The notes beneath the pieces were generated by a model. The model saw only the letters and a program-made list of their open reading frames with translations, had not been told where the DNA came from and searched no databases. Positions 35,510 through 47,043 of a DNA stretch of 64,000 nt are shown piece by piece. Positions within the stretch are counted from its first letter, which is position 1. The number at the start of each line of letters is the position of its first letter. The stretch is from contig SCFE01000041.1 of assembly GCA_004352715.1 (NCBI GenBank), positions 2,070,969-2,134,968 of the forward strand, in the 5' to 3' direction. The translations under genes and the position numbers were made by a program. This DNA comes from Hofstenia miamia (lineage: Eukaryota; Xenacoelomorpha; Acoela).

Positions 35510-35699
35510 CATGGAGTTCTGCTATTATACATGGAGGCAAAGTGGCATTTACCTCCTCCCGAAGAAGGCATTAAATTAATTTAATTGGCTGTCATCTTTC
35601 GTCGATCAGATTTTGTGCGGCACAAATTTTCTGCACGCAATACAACAATAGCCTTCTCCGGGAAGGGCTTGCCTCCATGTATAATAGCAGAACTCCATG
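35510..35699. mobile_element. 190-bp MITE with perfect 31-bp terminal inverted repeats
   Basis: The left arm 35510-35540 begins CATGGAGTTCTGCTATTATA and is the exact complement of 35669-35699. Further in, complementarity continues imperfectly (CTCCCGAAGAAGGC against GCCTTCTCCGGGAAGG). TACAGT lies immediately outside on the left and, after one G, on the right, a possible 6-bp target duplication. It has no ORF, and the intact arms suggest recent activity. Confidence 0.85.
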
Positions 35700-36949
35700 G
35701 TACAGTGCAAATAAAATAGCTGTTGCCGACCGACTACTGGCCCCGGCCGGTTCTAATTCTGGTCAAATTTGACCGAAAAATTTATTTTGCGTTTTCTGAA
35801 TTGATGTACGGTATTTATGGATATGCATATATTATTCTTTGTAACTAATCTAAATTTAGCCTGAAATGGGTCAAATTTCAGATAAACACTTACCAGAACA
35901 TACCTTTAAGAGTAATGATTTATGTCATGCCAATTAAATCAATTACTGTGAAAAATATTCGAAAGGTCATCTTCTAGTCACACACCGAATTGTTGAGTTT
36001 GAAGCCATCTTATGTATAGTATCAATGGCCTTATTTTGGGCTTTATATTCAAAGCTCATTTCTGGCTGTCTATGAGAATCATTTTACAGTTCTGGTTAAA
36101 GAGCTATGATGGTTTCTATTTCTACGTTCCTTAGGTACTGTATGTAGGATACAATAGTTGAAAGTGGTATAAATTGAAATTGACTGCAGTTTCTTCTTTG
36201 GAATTAGAAAATAACTCAATAGGTACTTTCCGTAGTGTTCCAAGGAACATACTTCTGATTTGATGCAATTAATCTACTAGTGTAATTTTTGAAAAAATAT
36301 TATCTGCACATTCATTCCTATTGCTATTTTTATTGGCTCCATCATGTCTAAAACCACTTTCTTTCCCTGCCTCTTTCCATCATTGAACTCACAAATGCCG
36401 TACATCCGGGTGTTGAATCGCAAAACAGGCAAGTTATGATTCAATACTTCCTTGGGTTGCTCATCAGTTATTGTCTGAAGGGATAATGACCACAGAAAGA
36501 CGTAAGTAGTTCATCCAGTCCTAAATGGACCGAGTATGATGATAAACGTAATTTATAAAGTATGAACTCAAAAAAAGGAAGGGTAGTTCAGAAGTAACAC
36601 TAGTGTTTTCAAAAAATTTAATTAGCAAACTGGTAATTTTCATTCAAATACAAATTTTAATAACAATACAATCATAGGACAAACATTAGCATAACAAGGA
36701 GTTAAAGCTTTATAGCAAATATGCAGTATACTATGAAAATACAGTCGTTGCGTTATTTCCGCACAATATGCCTTATTGATGACAATTTATCTGTTGTTTA
36801 TTGCTTAGAAGAAGAAACATCCACATTCAGAAATTGAACAATAAAAAATACTGAAAATAATTCTAAAAGCGTCAAAAACGAAATTCAAACAAAATATAAT
36901 AAAACAAAACAGAATATTTACAAATAATAATGATAATTATAGAGTAATC
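35700..36949. other. AT-rich DNA without recognised genes
   Basis: A short GC-rich strip (about 35720-35770, including CCCCGGCCGG) follows the MITE. Nothing else is interpretable. Confidence 0.35.
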
Positions 36950-38110
36950 AGGATTGTAGAATTTACAACCTTGCCATTTCAGTCTTTTTATATTATAGGT
37001 GTAAAATTATTTTTTATTTTGTTGTATAAATTTTAGTAATTCATTCCATATATTTATAGCTGTGTTTAGAAATGAGTTTTTAATTATTTGCTTCTTGTGC
37101 TTAAATGGTTCAATTATATGCGTTCCTTTGTTTTGCTTATTAATTAATTTTGCTGGAAGAAAGTTATTTTGTTATATGCAAAACTATTTTTAATTATTTT
37201 GAAGAACGTTGTTAGGACATTTATATAGATAAACATTGTGGATGTAGAAATAATTTTGATATTTTTCTATATTCATTATTCTTATTAAAGGTGTATTATC
37301 TACTGCTACTTTGATAGCCCAATTTAGTTCCCCTGAAATTTTCGGAGAAATGTTTGGTTTATATTTGTGTAGAGCATATTGGCATAGTTGAAATGACTTA
37401 ATACTAGGGTATGAATTAATTGAATTTTTGCATTAGTTGGAAGTTTTTGAGAAATTAAGTTAATTGCTCTAATCGATGTGGCCATTTTTCTAAAATATGA
37501 TTTTGTTGCTTTTCAAAATTTAAATGTGAATCAAAGATATTTCCAAGGTATTTAAATGATTTAATTTGTTTTATATAATTTATATGAACGCCGGTATTAA
37601 GTTTATATTGTGAAGTATCAGTAAATGCAAAATTTGTTTTAACAATGCAGAATTGAGTTATTAAAGGATTCACTCGTAGTCTTGAAGAAACAAAATATTT
37701 TGAGAGAGAAGTACAATTTTCCGGAGAGTTTGGATGGCTTCTTCGGGAAATGTATTAGAATTAAATAATATTGTATCATCTGCATATTGTATAACGTCAC
37801 ATGTTGTTAAATCGGACAAATCATTTATGAAAATTTTAAACAGTAACGGACCCAAAATTGTTACCTTTGGACTCCATTTTTAGTATAAACACAATCTGAA
37901 AAAGATTCATTAAGTTTAACTCGTTGCATACGATTATACAAATTACTAGAAATGAGACCTGTACCGTAATTAGAAAACCTTTGAAATTTAACGTTTTACT
38001 AAAATCAATCGAATCAAATGCTTTTGAGAGATTTATGCAAGCAGTTGCTGAGTATTCACTATCATCTCGTTTTTCCTTATTCTTCAATAGCTTGTATTAA
38101 AGCATCGCTG
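36950..38110 (-). mobile_element. Decayed non-LTR retrotransposon ORF2 (RT and C-terminus)
   Basis: Minus-strand fragments in several frames read as reverse transcriptase in order: CINLSKAFDSIDFSKTL (near 38040-37990), GPLLFKIFINDL and YADDTILF (37855-37670), and FKYLGNIFDSHLNFEKQ (37673-37455). A C-terminal TAINIWNELLKFIQQN follows near 37060-37010. The family differs from the intact element at 25-29 kb. Frameshifts and stops make it inactive. Part of it (37830-38366) is duplicated at 38694-39230. Confidence 0.85.
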
Positions 38111-40690
38111 GTAGAAATATCTTTACGAAATGGGAATATCATACTCAATTAGAAACAAGACAAAAAGTTTGAGGAGCAATTAGAAATTTGGCTGAAACTT
38201 TATGAATACACTAACTTGCCATTATCATACGATTAGTCATGTGAAATACAAATACATGTATACTGTGTTTAGGTGTACATATATGTACCAACAAGGGTTA
38301 AGACATATACCGTTGTGGTTTACTAAATTTGCAATGCTTTCAATGAAGTTTTTCTTTTATATTTGTNCATCACTAACAATATCTCATTTCCTCAATTAAC
38401 AAAGAAAATTCCAGTTTGTCTCATGCAAAGATTTATCCTTGTAACTAATGAATTCAAATACGTTTGAGAAGAATAATGAAAATCTTGAGAATTTGTGTTA
38501 AGAAATCCAATGTTAGATTGGTTCACATGTTAATTGAAAATTTTTTGTTGGTAGATATGCGTACTTTAATATTAGGACATTTAAGTATTTAATTTAATTG
38601 CTGTAAGGTACAGGTTCACAGGATTAGTTGATAGCAGGATATATGAGAAAACTCCTTCTTTAAAGACAAAAAACAGTCGCTATTGTGGTTTCTAAAATTT
38701 TAAACAGTAACGGACCCAAAATTGTTACCTTTGGACTCCATTTTTAGTATAAACACAATCTGAAAAAGATTCATTAAGTTTAACTCGTTGCATACGATTA
38801 TACAAATTACTAGAAATGAGACCTGTACCGTAATTAGAAAACCTTTGAAATTTAACGTTTTACTAAAATCAATCGAATCAAATGCTTTTGAGAGATTTAT
38901 GCAAGCAGTTGCTGAGTATTCACTATCATCTCGTTTTTCCTTATTCTTCAATAGCTTGTATTAAAGCATCGCTGGTAGAAATTTCTTTACGAAATGGGAA
39001 TATCATACTCAATTAGAAACAAGACAAAAAGTTTGAGGAGCAATTAGAAATTTGGCTGAAACTTTATGAATACACTAACTTGCCATTATCATACGATTAG
39101 TCATGTGAAATACAAATACATGTATACTGTGTTTAGGTGTACATATATGTACCAACAAGGGGTAAGACATATACCGTTGTGGTTTACTAAATTTGCAATG
39201 CTTTCAATGAAGTTTTTCTTTTATATTTGTAATGGATTTTTCTTTATAGTATAATGTTCCTGTTTTTTCAGTTTCCATATTTTTTTATTTAAATTGTTGT
39301 TATTAAATTCCCAAGTAATATTTTGCGGTGAAAGATTTTGATACTTTAAACGTGAATAATTATTACTTGCTTTCCTTATAGCAACGTTGCATAAATTCAA
39401 TGCAGTTTTATAGGAATCATGATTTTCCTTTGCTTGAGAATTGATGCATTTTTTCACTTCTGTTTCTCTTGTTCAATTTAAATCAATGCATTTGGAATCA
39501 ATCCATAGTTTTGAAAGATTATTTGGAGTTTCTCTTGAATGTTCGAGTGAAAGAATATATTTCTATGGGCAGCATATATCCAAATAAAAAATAAAAGTTT
39601 TTGCAAAATTTGATAGGATTTCATTAAGTGTTAATGATTGATATATGGAATTTAAGCTTTCGCTTTTTAAATGCTTATCAACTATCGTAGATTAAAATTA
39701 AGAATTCAAAATATTGCAAAAATGAAGTTATCAATTAATTACACTGTGTGACAAAAATTTTTTTTTCTTAGTTGAGTACATTTTTGAGTACTTTTTTTCG
39801 GTTTTTCTGTTCATTTTAATAAAGTTAAAACAAATTTAATTTCATCTCACAGTAGAAACAATACTTTAGGAAATATCATGAAATTAAGTTTATGGCATAA
39901 ATAGATGTTTGAATATAATAATCGGAAATTGTAATATAATTGAGATTCCAAAAATCCTTAATTGAATTTTATAATTTCATATGGACATCTAATTTTATTT
40001 TGATTTTAATTTCAGCAGATGCTTTCTGTTCATCCAAAGTCCATGAGGCCAATATAGAATCAAATTGGATCATTTTCTAATTGCTGTAATTGAAAAATTA
40101 TAAGACTCTTAGTTTTAAGCAAACATTTCTTTTGTGATCAAATAACTAATAAATCGATTGCTTTAATTGATCTGAACCTATAGAAGCTATATGAGGCCAA
40201 ATTATCTTCCCAAACCTTTAGATTTCAATATGTCCTAGATAAACTATTCTTACAAAAAGTTCCTTGAGTAGTTGATGTAATTTTTGCATTTTTATCACTA
40301 AACAACCAAAATTTTCAAGAAAAACATTCATTTGATATTTCAGAAAATGAAGTTTAGTAGACATCATCACTAACAATATCTCATTTCCTCAATTAACAAA
40401 GAAAATTCCAGTTTGTCTCATGCAAAGATTTATCCTTGTAACTAATGAATTCAAATACGTTTGAGAAGAATAATGAAAATCTTGAGAATTTGTGTTAAGA
40501 AATCCAATGTTAGATTGGTTCACATGTTAATTGAAAATTTTTTGTTGGTAGATATGCGTACTTTAATATTAGGACATTTAAGTATTTAATTTAATTGCTG
40601 TAAGGTACAGGTTCACAGGATTAGTTGATAGCAGGATATATGAGAAAACTCCTTCTTTAAAGACAAAAAACAGTCGCTATTGTGGTTTCT
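37830..40690. repeat. Tandem duplication of a 1,997-bp unit, first copy incomplete
   Basis: Segment A (37830-38366) recurs at 38694-39230, offset 864, with only a couple of base differences. Segment B (38368-38693) recurs at 40365-40690, offset 1,997. The second unit is complete (38694-40690). In the first, the middle (equivalent to 39231-40364, 1,134 bp) is replaced by the single N at 38367. Because B, A', C and B' are contiguous without Ns, the tandem arrangement is supported inside one contig. The N stands for missing sequence. Confidence 0.8.
39221..39560 (-). mobile_element. Retrotransposon ORF2 linker fragment
   Basis: The minus-strand reading NLSKLWIDSKCIDLN and then NHDSYKTALNLCNVAIRKAS is the region between endonuclease and RT in CR1/Jockey-type ORF2 proteins. 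It continues the decayed element whose RT lies at 38951-38694. The conserved RT N-terminal blocks are missing between them, so the element is internally deleted. Confidence 0.7.
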
Positions 40691-40888
40691 CAACTCATGC
40701 TAAACATGAAAGAATAGAAAATGACAAAATTTGGTGATCTTCAAATAGCCAGGACTCTAACATAGTATGGCAGCTGGAATATGTTACATGGGTGTCAAGA
40801 TTCACTACTGAAAAACATTTAAAATTGTTCAGAATATTTCGTTTGTCTCAACCCTATAATTGTAATGGGATGATTTTCAGAATATATA

Positions 40889-41471
40889 GATTGTCCCATA
40901 AAAAATTGCGTTTTTTTGGTTTTATAGAAAATTTAAAAAGTGTTTTTATTTCCTTAATGTTTATAATATATTTGAGTGGAATGAGTAACAAATATTATAT
41001 TAAGTAATGACAAATGTTATTTAAATATAGTTTCCATCATTTTCAACAATTTCCTTGAGATCAACAATCAGTTCCTCCAAAGCCCTACTCATTCGATGAT
41101 GAGTGAAATGAGGCATTTGCTTATCCAAAAATGTAACAACATCTTCTTTGTCACTAAAATTACCGGTTCGGAGTGATTCTAATCTTGCAAAGAGATACCG
41201 ATCACAAATATTAGTGTCAGGCAAGTACGATGGTTGCTTCACCAACTTGATAAAGTTATCTGTTAGATGAGTTGTTGTCGCTCTGGAGATGTGGGGTTTG
41301 GCGTTGTTGTGAACGATCACCATGTTTTGAATTTCAATTTCAATTTATATGATATCATAGATACCTATCTCTTGCTATATTTCTAATATATCTATTGCCA
41401 CAATGATTTTAACAATAGAATATTTTATATCAATATTTTAAGAAACAATACGCAGCTTTTATGGGACAACC
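40889..41471 (-). mobile_element. Internally deleted mariner-like element
   Basis: The ends are GATTGTCCCATAAAAAATTG (from 40889) and, in complement, GGTTGTCCCATAAAAGCTGC (from 41471). TA flanks both sides (40887-40888, 41472-41473). TTGTCCCATAA-type termini and TA targets are hallmarks of mariner transposons. At 583 bp it is less than half of a full mariner (about 1.3 kb) and keeps only the C-terminal transposase coding region, so it is non-autonomous. Confidence 0.85.
41021..41323 (-). pseudogene. Mariner transposase, C-terminal fragment
   Basis: 100 codons beginning MVIVHNNAKPHIS, which corresponds to the mariner HDNARPH motif. The second catalytic Asp is replaced by Asn here. It continues QPSYLPDTNICDRYLFARLE, matching the YSPDLxPxDYxLF block with the third catalytic Asp. 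The N-terminal HTH domains and the first Asp are deleted. It is inactive by truncation and by the substitution. Confidence 0.8.
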
Positions 41472-41600
41472 TATAATATCAACAAATATAACAGAATGAA
41501 TTCACACAAGTCTTGCATTTATAAGCAGCTGTTACTTCCAGAGAAGACATGAAAGATGATGTCATATGCACAAAACATGGTCGTTATGTAACATACAAGG

Positions 41601-43909
41601 TGCATGAAGGTATGTCAATAAACAATTTTTCCCATCTTGATACCTTGAAGTGTGACTCGTCATAACAGTGAATGTGAGCTTAGTGAATTATTGTTGGAAA
41701 AGAATAGCAGAGAAAGTATAATTTCAATGGTCCAATGAGTACATATTAATGATATGTAAGTTTTTTAAAACTTAGAATACAAATTACTCAAGAAGTATGG
41801 TTTTGCATGTAACATGACATTCAAATTCGTATTTCTCGTCCCAAAATTGACTGAAATCAGTGAAAAAAATTAATCAAGTAAATTGTATGTCCCACCGTGA
41901 TATTAAATGCTATTTGGGACCTTTTTTCACCCGACTCGTAGTCAGCCTGAAATTTCAAAAAGCTATAAAGTCAAACAAACCTCCATATCAATGAAATAGA
42001 TAAGTATCGCATGAGTTGGCAATCAATTAAGTTAACACGGAATATTAATTCATGAAGAACTACAGCAGCTCAATGGGTTAAAAGAGCAGATTTCAAAGGA
42101 TATGGAGTAGTAAATCAAAACCTAATTTTCAACTCTCACTAATACACTAATACATTTAAGGAAGGAAAACATATTGTAGCTCATAAACTTTACATCTTCT
42201 CACAAAAAATTCAATTTTAACTATGGTTTTGAGTAAAACCCAACATCCAATTATATAATAGAGTGATTTGGACTTGCTAGAGTCCTTGCAATGAGCCTAA
42301 TGGTTGAACAATGACTGGATTTGTTAGTTGTAGGCTAAAATTTTATAAATTAAAAATTGAAATCAAGAATTTATTTAATATCGTCTAATAAATTATCTTG
42401 CCGTGTGATAGAGACATAGATGAAAAAAACCTTATTCACACCACGGGTGATCGGAAGCAATTTCATGTAATGAAATGAAATGAAATGAAATATCTATATT
42501 TAGAGATGCTTTTTACAATATAAAATACTGTTTACAAATCTAAATAGCGTCAAACAATAGAAATAAAGGAACAAATAAAGGATCAAAACACATACAAAGA
42601 TAATATTTACCAAAATAATTACAATTACTAACTTGGGCTATGGCGAATTTAGGTTAGATGCGGTCTATTGAATAATCACTATTGTAAAATTCGAAACCTC
42701 GCCATTTGTATTCAAGCCTTTCCTTTGTATAACTACAGAAGTATTTTTTAATTTCNTGCATGAAGGTATGTCAATAAACAATTTTTCCCATCTTGATACC
42801 TTGAAGTGTGACTCGTCATAACAGTGAATGTGAGCTTAGTGAATTATTGTTGGAAAAGAATAGCAGAGAAAGTATAATTTCAATGGTCCAATGAGTACAT
42901 ATTAATGATATGTAAGTTTTTTAAAACTTAGAATACAAATTACTCAAGAAGTATGGTTTTGCATGTAACATGACATTCAAATTCGTATTTCTCGTCCCAA
43001 AATTGACTGAAATCAGTGAAAAAAATTAATCAAGTAAATTGTATGTCCCACCGTGATATTAAATGCTATTTGGGACCTTTTTTCACCCGACTCGTAGTCA
43101 GCCTGAAATTTCAAAAAGCTATAAAGTCAAACAAACCTCCATATCAATGAAATAGATAAGTATCGCATGAGTTGGCAATCAATTAAGTTAACACGGAATA
43201 TTAATTCATGAAGAACTACAGCAGCTCAATGGGTTAAAAGAGCAGATTTCAAAGGATATGGAGTAGTAAATCAAAACCTAATTTTCAACTCTCACTAATA
43301 CACTAATACATTTAAGGAAGGAAAACATATTGTAGCTCATAAACTTTACATCTTCTCACAAAAAATTCAATTTTAACTATGGTTTTGAGTAAAACCCAAC
43401 ATCCAATTATATAATAGAGTGATTTGGACTTGCTAGAGTCCTTGCAATGAGCCTAATGGTTGAACAATGACTGGATTTGTTAGTTGTAGGCTAAAATTTT
43501 ATAAATTAAAAATTGAAATCAAGAATTTATTTAATATCGTCTAATAAATTATCTTGCCGTGTGATAGAGACATAGATGAAAAAAACCTTATTCACACCAC
43601 GGGTGATCGGAAGCAATTTCATGTAATGAAATGAAATGAAATGAAATATCTATATTTAGAGATGCTTTTTACAATATAAAATACTGTTTACAAATCTAAA
43701 TAGCGTCAAACAATAGAAATAAAGGAACAAATAAAGGATCAAAACACATACAAAGATAATATTTACCAAAATAATTACAATTACTAACTTGGGCTATGGC
43801 GAATTTAGGTTAGATGCGGTCTATTGAATAATCACTATTGTAAAATTCGAAACCTCGCCATTTGTATTCAAGCCTTTCCTTTGTATAACTACAGAAGTAT
43901 TTTTTAATT
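41601..43909. repeat. 1,154-bp duplication flanking a single N (likely assembly artefact)
   Basis: 41601-42754 and 42756-43909 appear identical and are separated by one N at 42755. Two identical copies that each end exactly at the N are the signature of overlapping contig ends that were not merged. Only one copy probably exists in the genome. The content is AT-rich DNA plus the 3' end of a LINE. Confidence 0.85.
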
Positions 43910-44340
43910 TCTTTTTTGAATTCTCTTAATTTATTTATTTGTTTTATAGATTTAGGTAAATTATTCCATATATTTATTGATATATTGAGAAATAAATTTT
44001 TCATTACTTTCTTGTTATATGGAAGAGGCCTAATTTTTGGGTTCTACGATTATGTCTAAGCAATATTTTAGAGGATAGAAAGTTGGAATTGCGGTATGGA
44101 AAAATATTATTAAATAATTAAAAAAAGTAGTTAATATATTTTTATAAATAATGCATTGTGGATTTAGAAAAGTTTTGATTAATTTCTTGATTTCTGTATT
44201 TCTGTTATAAATATGATTAACTGCTTTTTTTGTAGCCCATTTTATTTGCACATTGTTGATTTATGTCAGTATAGAGTATGTTTCCATAATTATATCTAAA
44301 TATAATAAAAGAATTTTATTAAAGTTGCTCATCATTTCAT
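43615..44340 (-). mobile_element. Retrotransposon ORF2 C-terminus and 3' end
   Basis: Minus-strand readings: QIKWATKKAVNHIYNRNTEI (44251-44030) and then FLNISINIWNNLPKSIKQIN and KWRGFEFYNSDYSIDRI (44004-43810). The last motif closely parallels the decayed copy at 36.95 kb. The 3' end is marked by a TGAAA-type short tandem tail at about 43623-43646. The end of the same element also appears in the duplicated block (about 42468-42754). Confidence 0.75.
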
Positions 44341-44815
44341 TGGGTGTTTGTGAAGAGTAAATTCTACTCCAATGTTAAGTTTTAAAAATTATTTATATCA
44401 TATGCAAACTTACTGATGCGGTGTTCATTCCCTTGATTAGTAAGGATTTTAAATTTTCTCTAAGTTTCCTTTATGCACTTGAAATGTTTACACGTAGTAT
44501 ACATTCAATACTTTAAGTATGAAAGTTTTTTAATCAATTGTTATCAATATCTGTTTTGTAATTTACGGACTGCTAAATAATCAATTTTTACAAAATAAGT
44601 GTTTTTCGCAGATTTAATCATAAAATGCGAATTTTTAATAAAATGTTAAATTTCCCAATACTACAAATTTCACTATTACTGTGTCACATTGTGCCACTTT
44701 GTTGTACTATCAAATACAAAAAAAATAATCTTAAGATTTAGTACTATTTTATCCTTATTTTTGAGTTAGATGCATAAATGGACACTGTACATGTAAATAT
44801 CAATAATTAAAGAAA
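44341..44815. other. AT-rich DNA
   Basis: No features were seen. Confidence 0.3.
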
Positions 44816-45043
44816 ATGTTAAATTTATATATCAACGAAACACTAAGAACTAAATTAAAATTAAAATCAACAACCCAAGAAACCACTAAATCTCAAATAA
44901 TTTACCAAATACAATGTACAGGTGGTGAAGATTTGCCTGTTTTTTCTAGTTATATAATTATAGAGAGCATTTTCATAAAATACTTACAACCAAGTCTAAG
45001 CAACAAAAATAATATTATATTTATAGTAGTAGTAAATCAATAA
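44816..45043 (+). pseudogene. Possible GIY-YIG-like (Penelope-type) remnant
   Basis: 75 codons. SQIIYQIQC resembles the start of the GIY-YIG module in Penelope-like elements, and ESIFIKYLQPSLSNKNN resembles its end. The YIG segment and the catalytic Arg in between are missing. This is similarity by eye of a short fragment. Confidence 0.25.
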
Positions 45044-45458
45044 GGACAAAAACAATAAAATAACAAAAATATGAAAATAATTAAACGCACATATTTACAA
45101 AAATCAAATCATTAGTAATAACAAAGTGAATTAGTTGAGCGGCAAAAATGAACAACACCAAGGAAAAATTGAGAACAGCTAACATCGCTGTCATAGTGAT
45201 CGATAAAGGATTTCCGAAAGAGTACAGAAACTAATGCGGTGGAGTCAAATAATTTTATGAAAGAAGATCGATGAACAAAATTTGCAAGGTAAAATATTAC
45301 CTAAAAGGCGAGTTCGTCTTGAGTGAAACAGATTTAACCATGCAAGCATTGTGTAAGTGTAGTCCTTATTTTCTGGGAGTGCAAACCGAAATTAAACTGA
45401 AAACATAGAAGTCATAGCAACCATTAAGCAGATTATTTAGATAGAGTAAATCAAGAAG

Positions 45459-45656
45459 CTATAAATATATAGTAATAAGCAAAAGCTTCAGGCATAGCAG
45501 GCGTTTTTTGTCACAGGTATCATTGATCATCCATCTGGTGTGGGCAGATTGAAATTTATTGATGCGTGTAAGATCACCGGAATTTGCCCACCATATGGTA
45601 GACCCATAAGTCAAACTGGAGAGAACGGAATTTAAATCTCCAACAGAAGTGCAAAA
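45459..45656 (-). mobile_element. Retrotransposon RT C-terminal fragment, further family
   Basis: Open minus-strand frame of 65 codons: LSSLTYGSTIWWANSGDLTR, then INKFQSAHTRWMINDT and LLCLKLLLITIYL before the stop. The YGSxIW and Q...R pattern is the post-RT region of Jockey/CR1-type ORF2. It is cut off abruptly upstream. DNA on either side (45044-46662) shows only short degenerate ORFs. Confidence 0.65.
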
Positions 45657-46640
45657 CTGAATAGTTCGCTTTCTTTTAGGAATGTGAAACTGCAGGATTT
45701 AAGCGTTTTGCTAAAGCGATTGTTCCATTGTTTACAACTTACAAAATTAGCAATTTTGATAAAATCTAGTCAATTTAGAGGGAATTATTTGAAATATATT
45801 TATTTGTATGTTTTTATTAAGACTAAGTAAAACTCCCAAGAAAACGGATTGTAACTTCGCTTTCAAGTTGTTGCAAAACATGTTTGTGGACATTTTATTT
45901 GATTGGTTGTTAACTAATTGCTTTCGTTTTTAAGCCTCAAATGACAATTAGGAAAATTCAACTAACTGTTTATACTACAAAAACTTCTTTAAATTTTCCA
46001 CGTTCTAGTACATTTCTTGAAGCTATTTATTAAAATTGGAATTTTTCGATGAGCTTGTCTAAATTCTTTATAAAAATTAATTGGCAAGAAGTTTAGGAAT
46101 TGACTCTGGGGTCCAATGGACCTCTATTGTCATCGGTGGCTTAAATATTAAGATCTATAATCTTGGCTTAAGCAATAAAAATTAAGTGTAGATCAAAGTT
46201 TAAGATAACTATGCAGAAAATATCCGAAAACATGACATCAACAATTGCTAATTTTAACTAGTTTCATGTATAAATCAATATCAATCCATTGTAACAGCAT
46301 ACAAGTCCTACTATACAGTATTAAAACAAAAATCAAAATGGCTTTATCTTTGAATTTTTTAAATACAATTCAGTAAATAAATTCTATTTTGTTATAAAAA
46401 ATAAAGGTAAATAAGTCTGATCAAGCATATACTCTTGAGTCACTGGTGTAGGTGCAAAACGTTTTGCTGTTTGCATGCAATTTATTAAATAAAATTTCAA
46501 AAAATAGTAATTGTTGCAAAGGCTATATAGTAGAATTGCATTATAACGACAAAAAAAATTTACCATTTCAATCGTAACTCTTCAAATGAATTATTATAAA
46601 GATCATACCTGATGTCCCTCTTGCACGATAGTTATAAGCC

Positions 46641-47043
46641 TCTACTCTCTCTCTCTCTCTCTNNNNNNNNNNNNNNNNNNNNNNNNNNNNNNNNNNNNNN
46701 NNNNNNNNNNNNNNNNNNNNNNNNNNNNNNNNNNNNNNNNNNNNNNNNNNNNNNNNNNNNNNNNNNNNNNNNNNNNNNNNNNNNNNNNNNNNNNNNNNNN
46801 NNNNNNNNNNNNNNNNNNNNNNNNNNNNNNNNNNNNNNNNNNNNNNNNNNNNNNNNNNNNNNNNNNNNNNNNNNNNNNNNNNNNNNNNNNNNNNNNNNNN
46901 NNNNNNNNNNNNNNNNNNNNNNNNNNNNNNNNNNNNNNNNNNNNNNNNNNNNNNNNNNNNNNNNNNNNNNNNNNNNNNNNNNNNNNNNNNNNNNNNNNNN
47001 NNNNNNNNNNNNNNNNNNNNNNNNNNNNNNNNNNNNNNNNNNN
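46641..47043. repeat. (CT)n microsatellite and 381-N gap
   Basis: CT repeats (46643-46662) run into Ns at 46663-47043. LINE coding sequence starts immediately after the gap. Confidence 0.95.
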
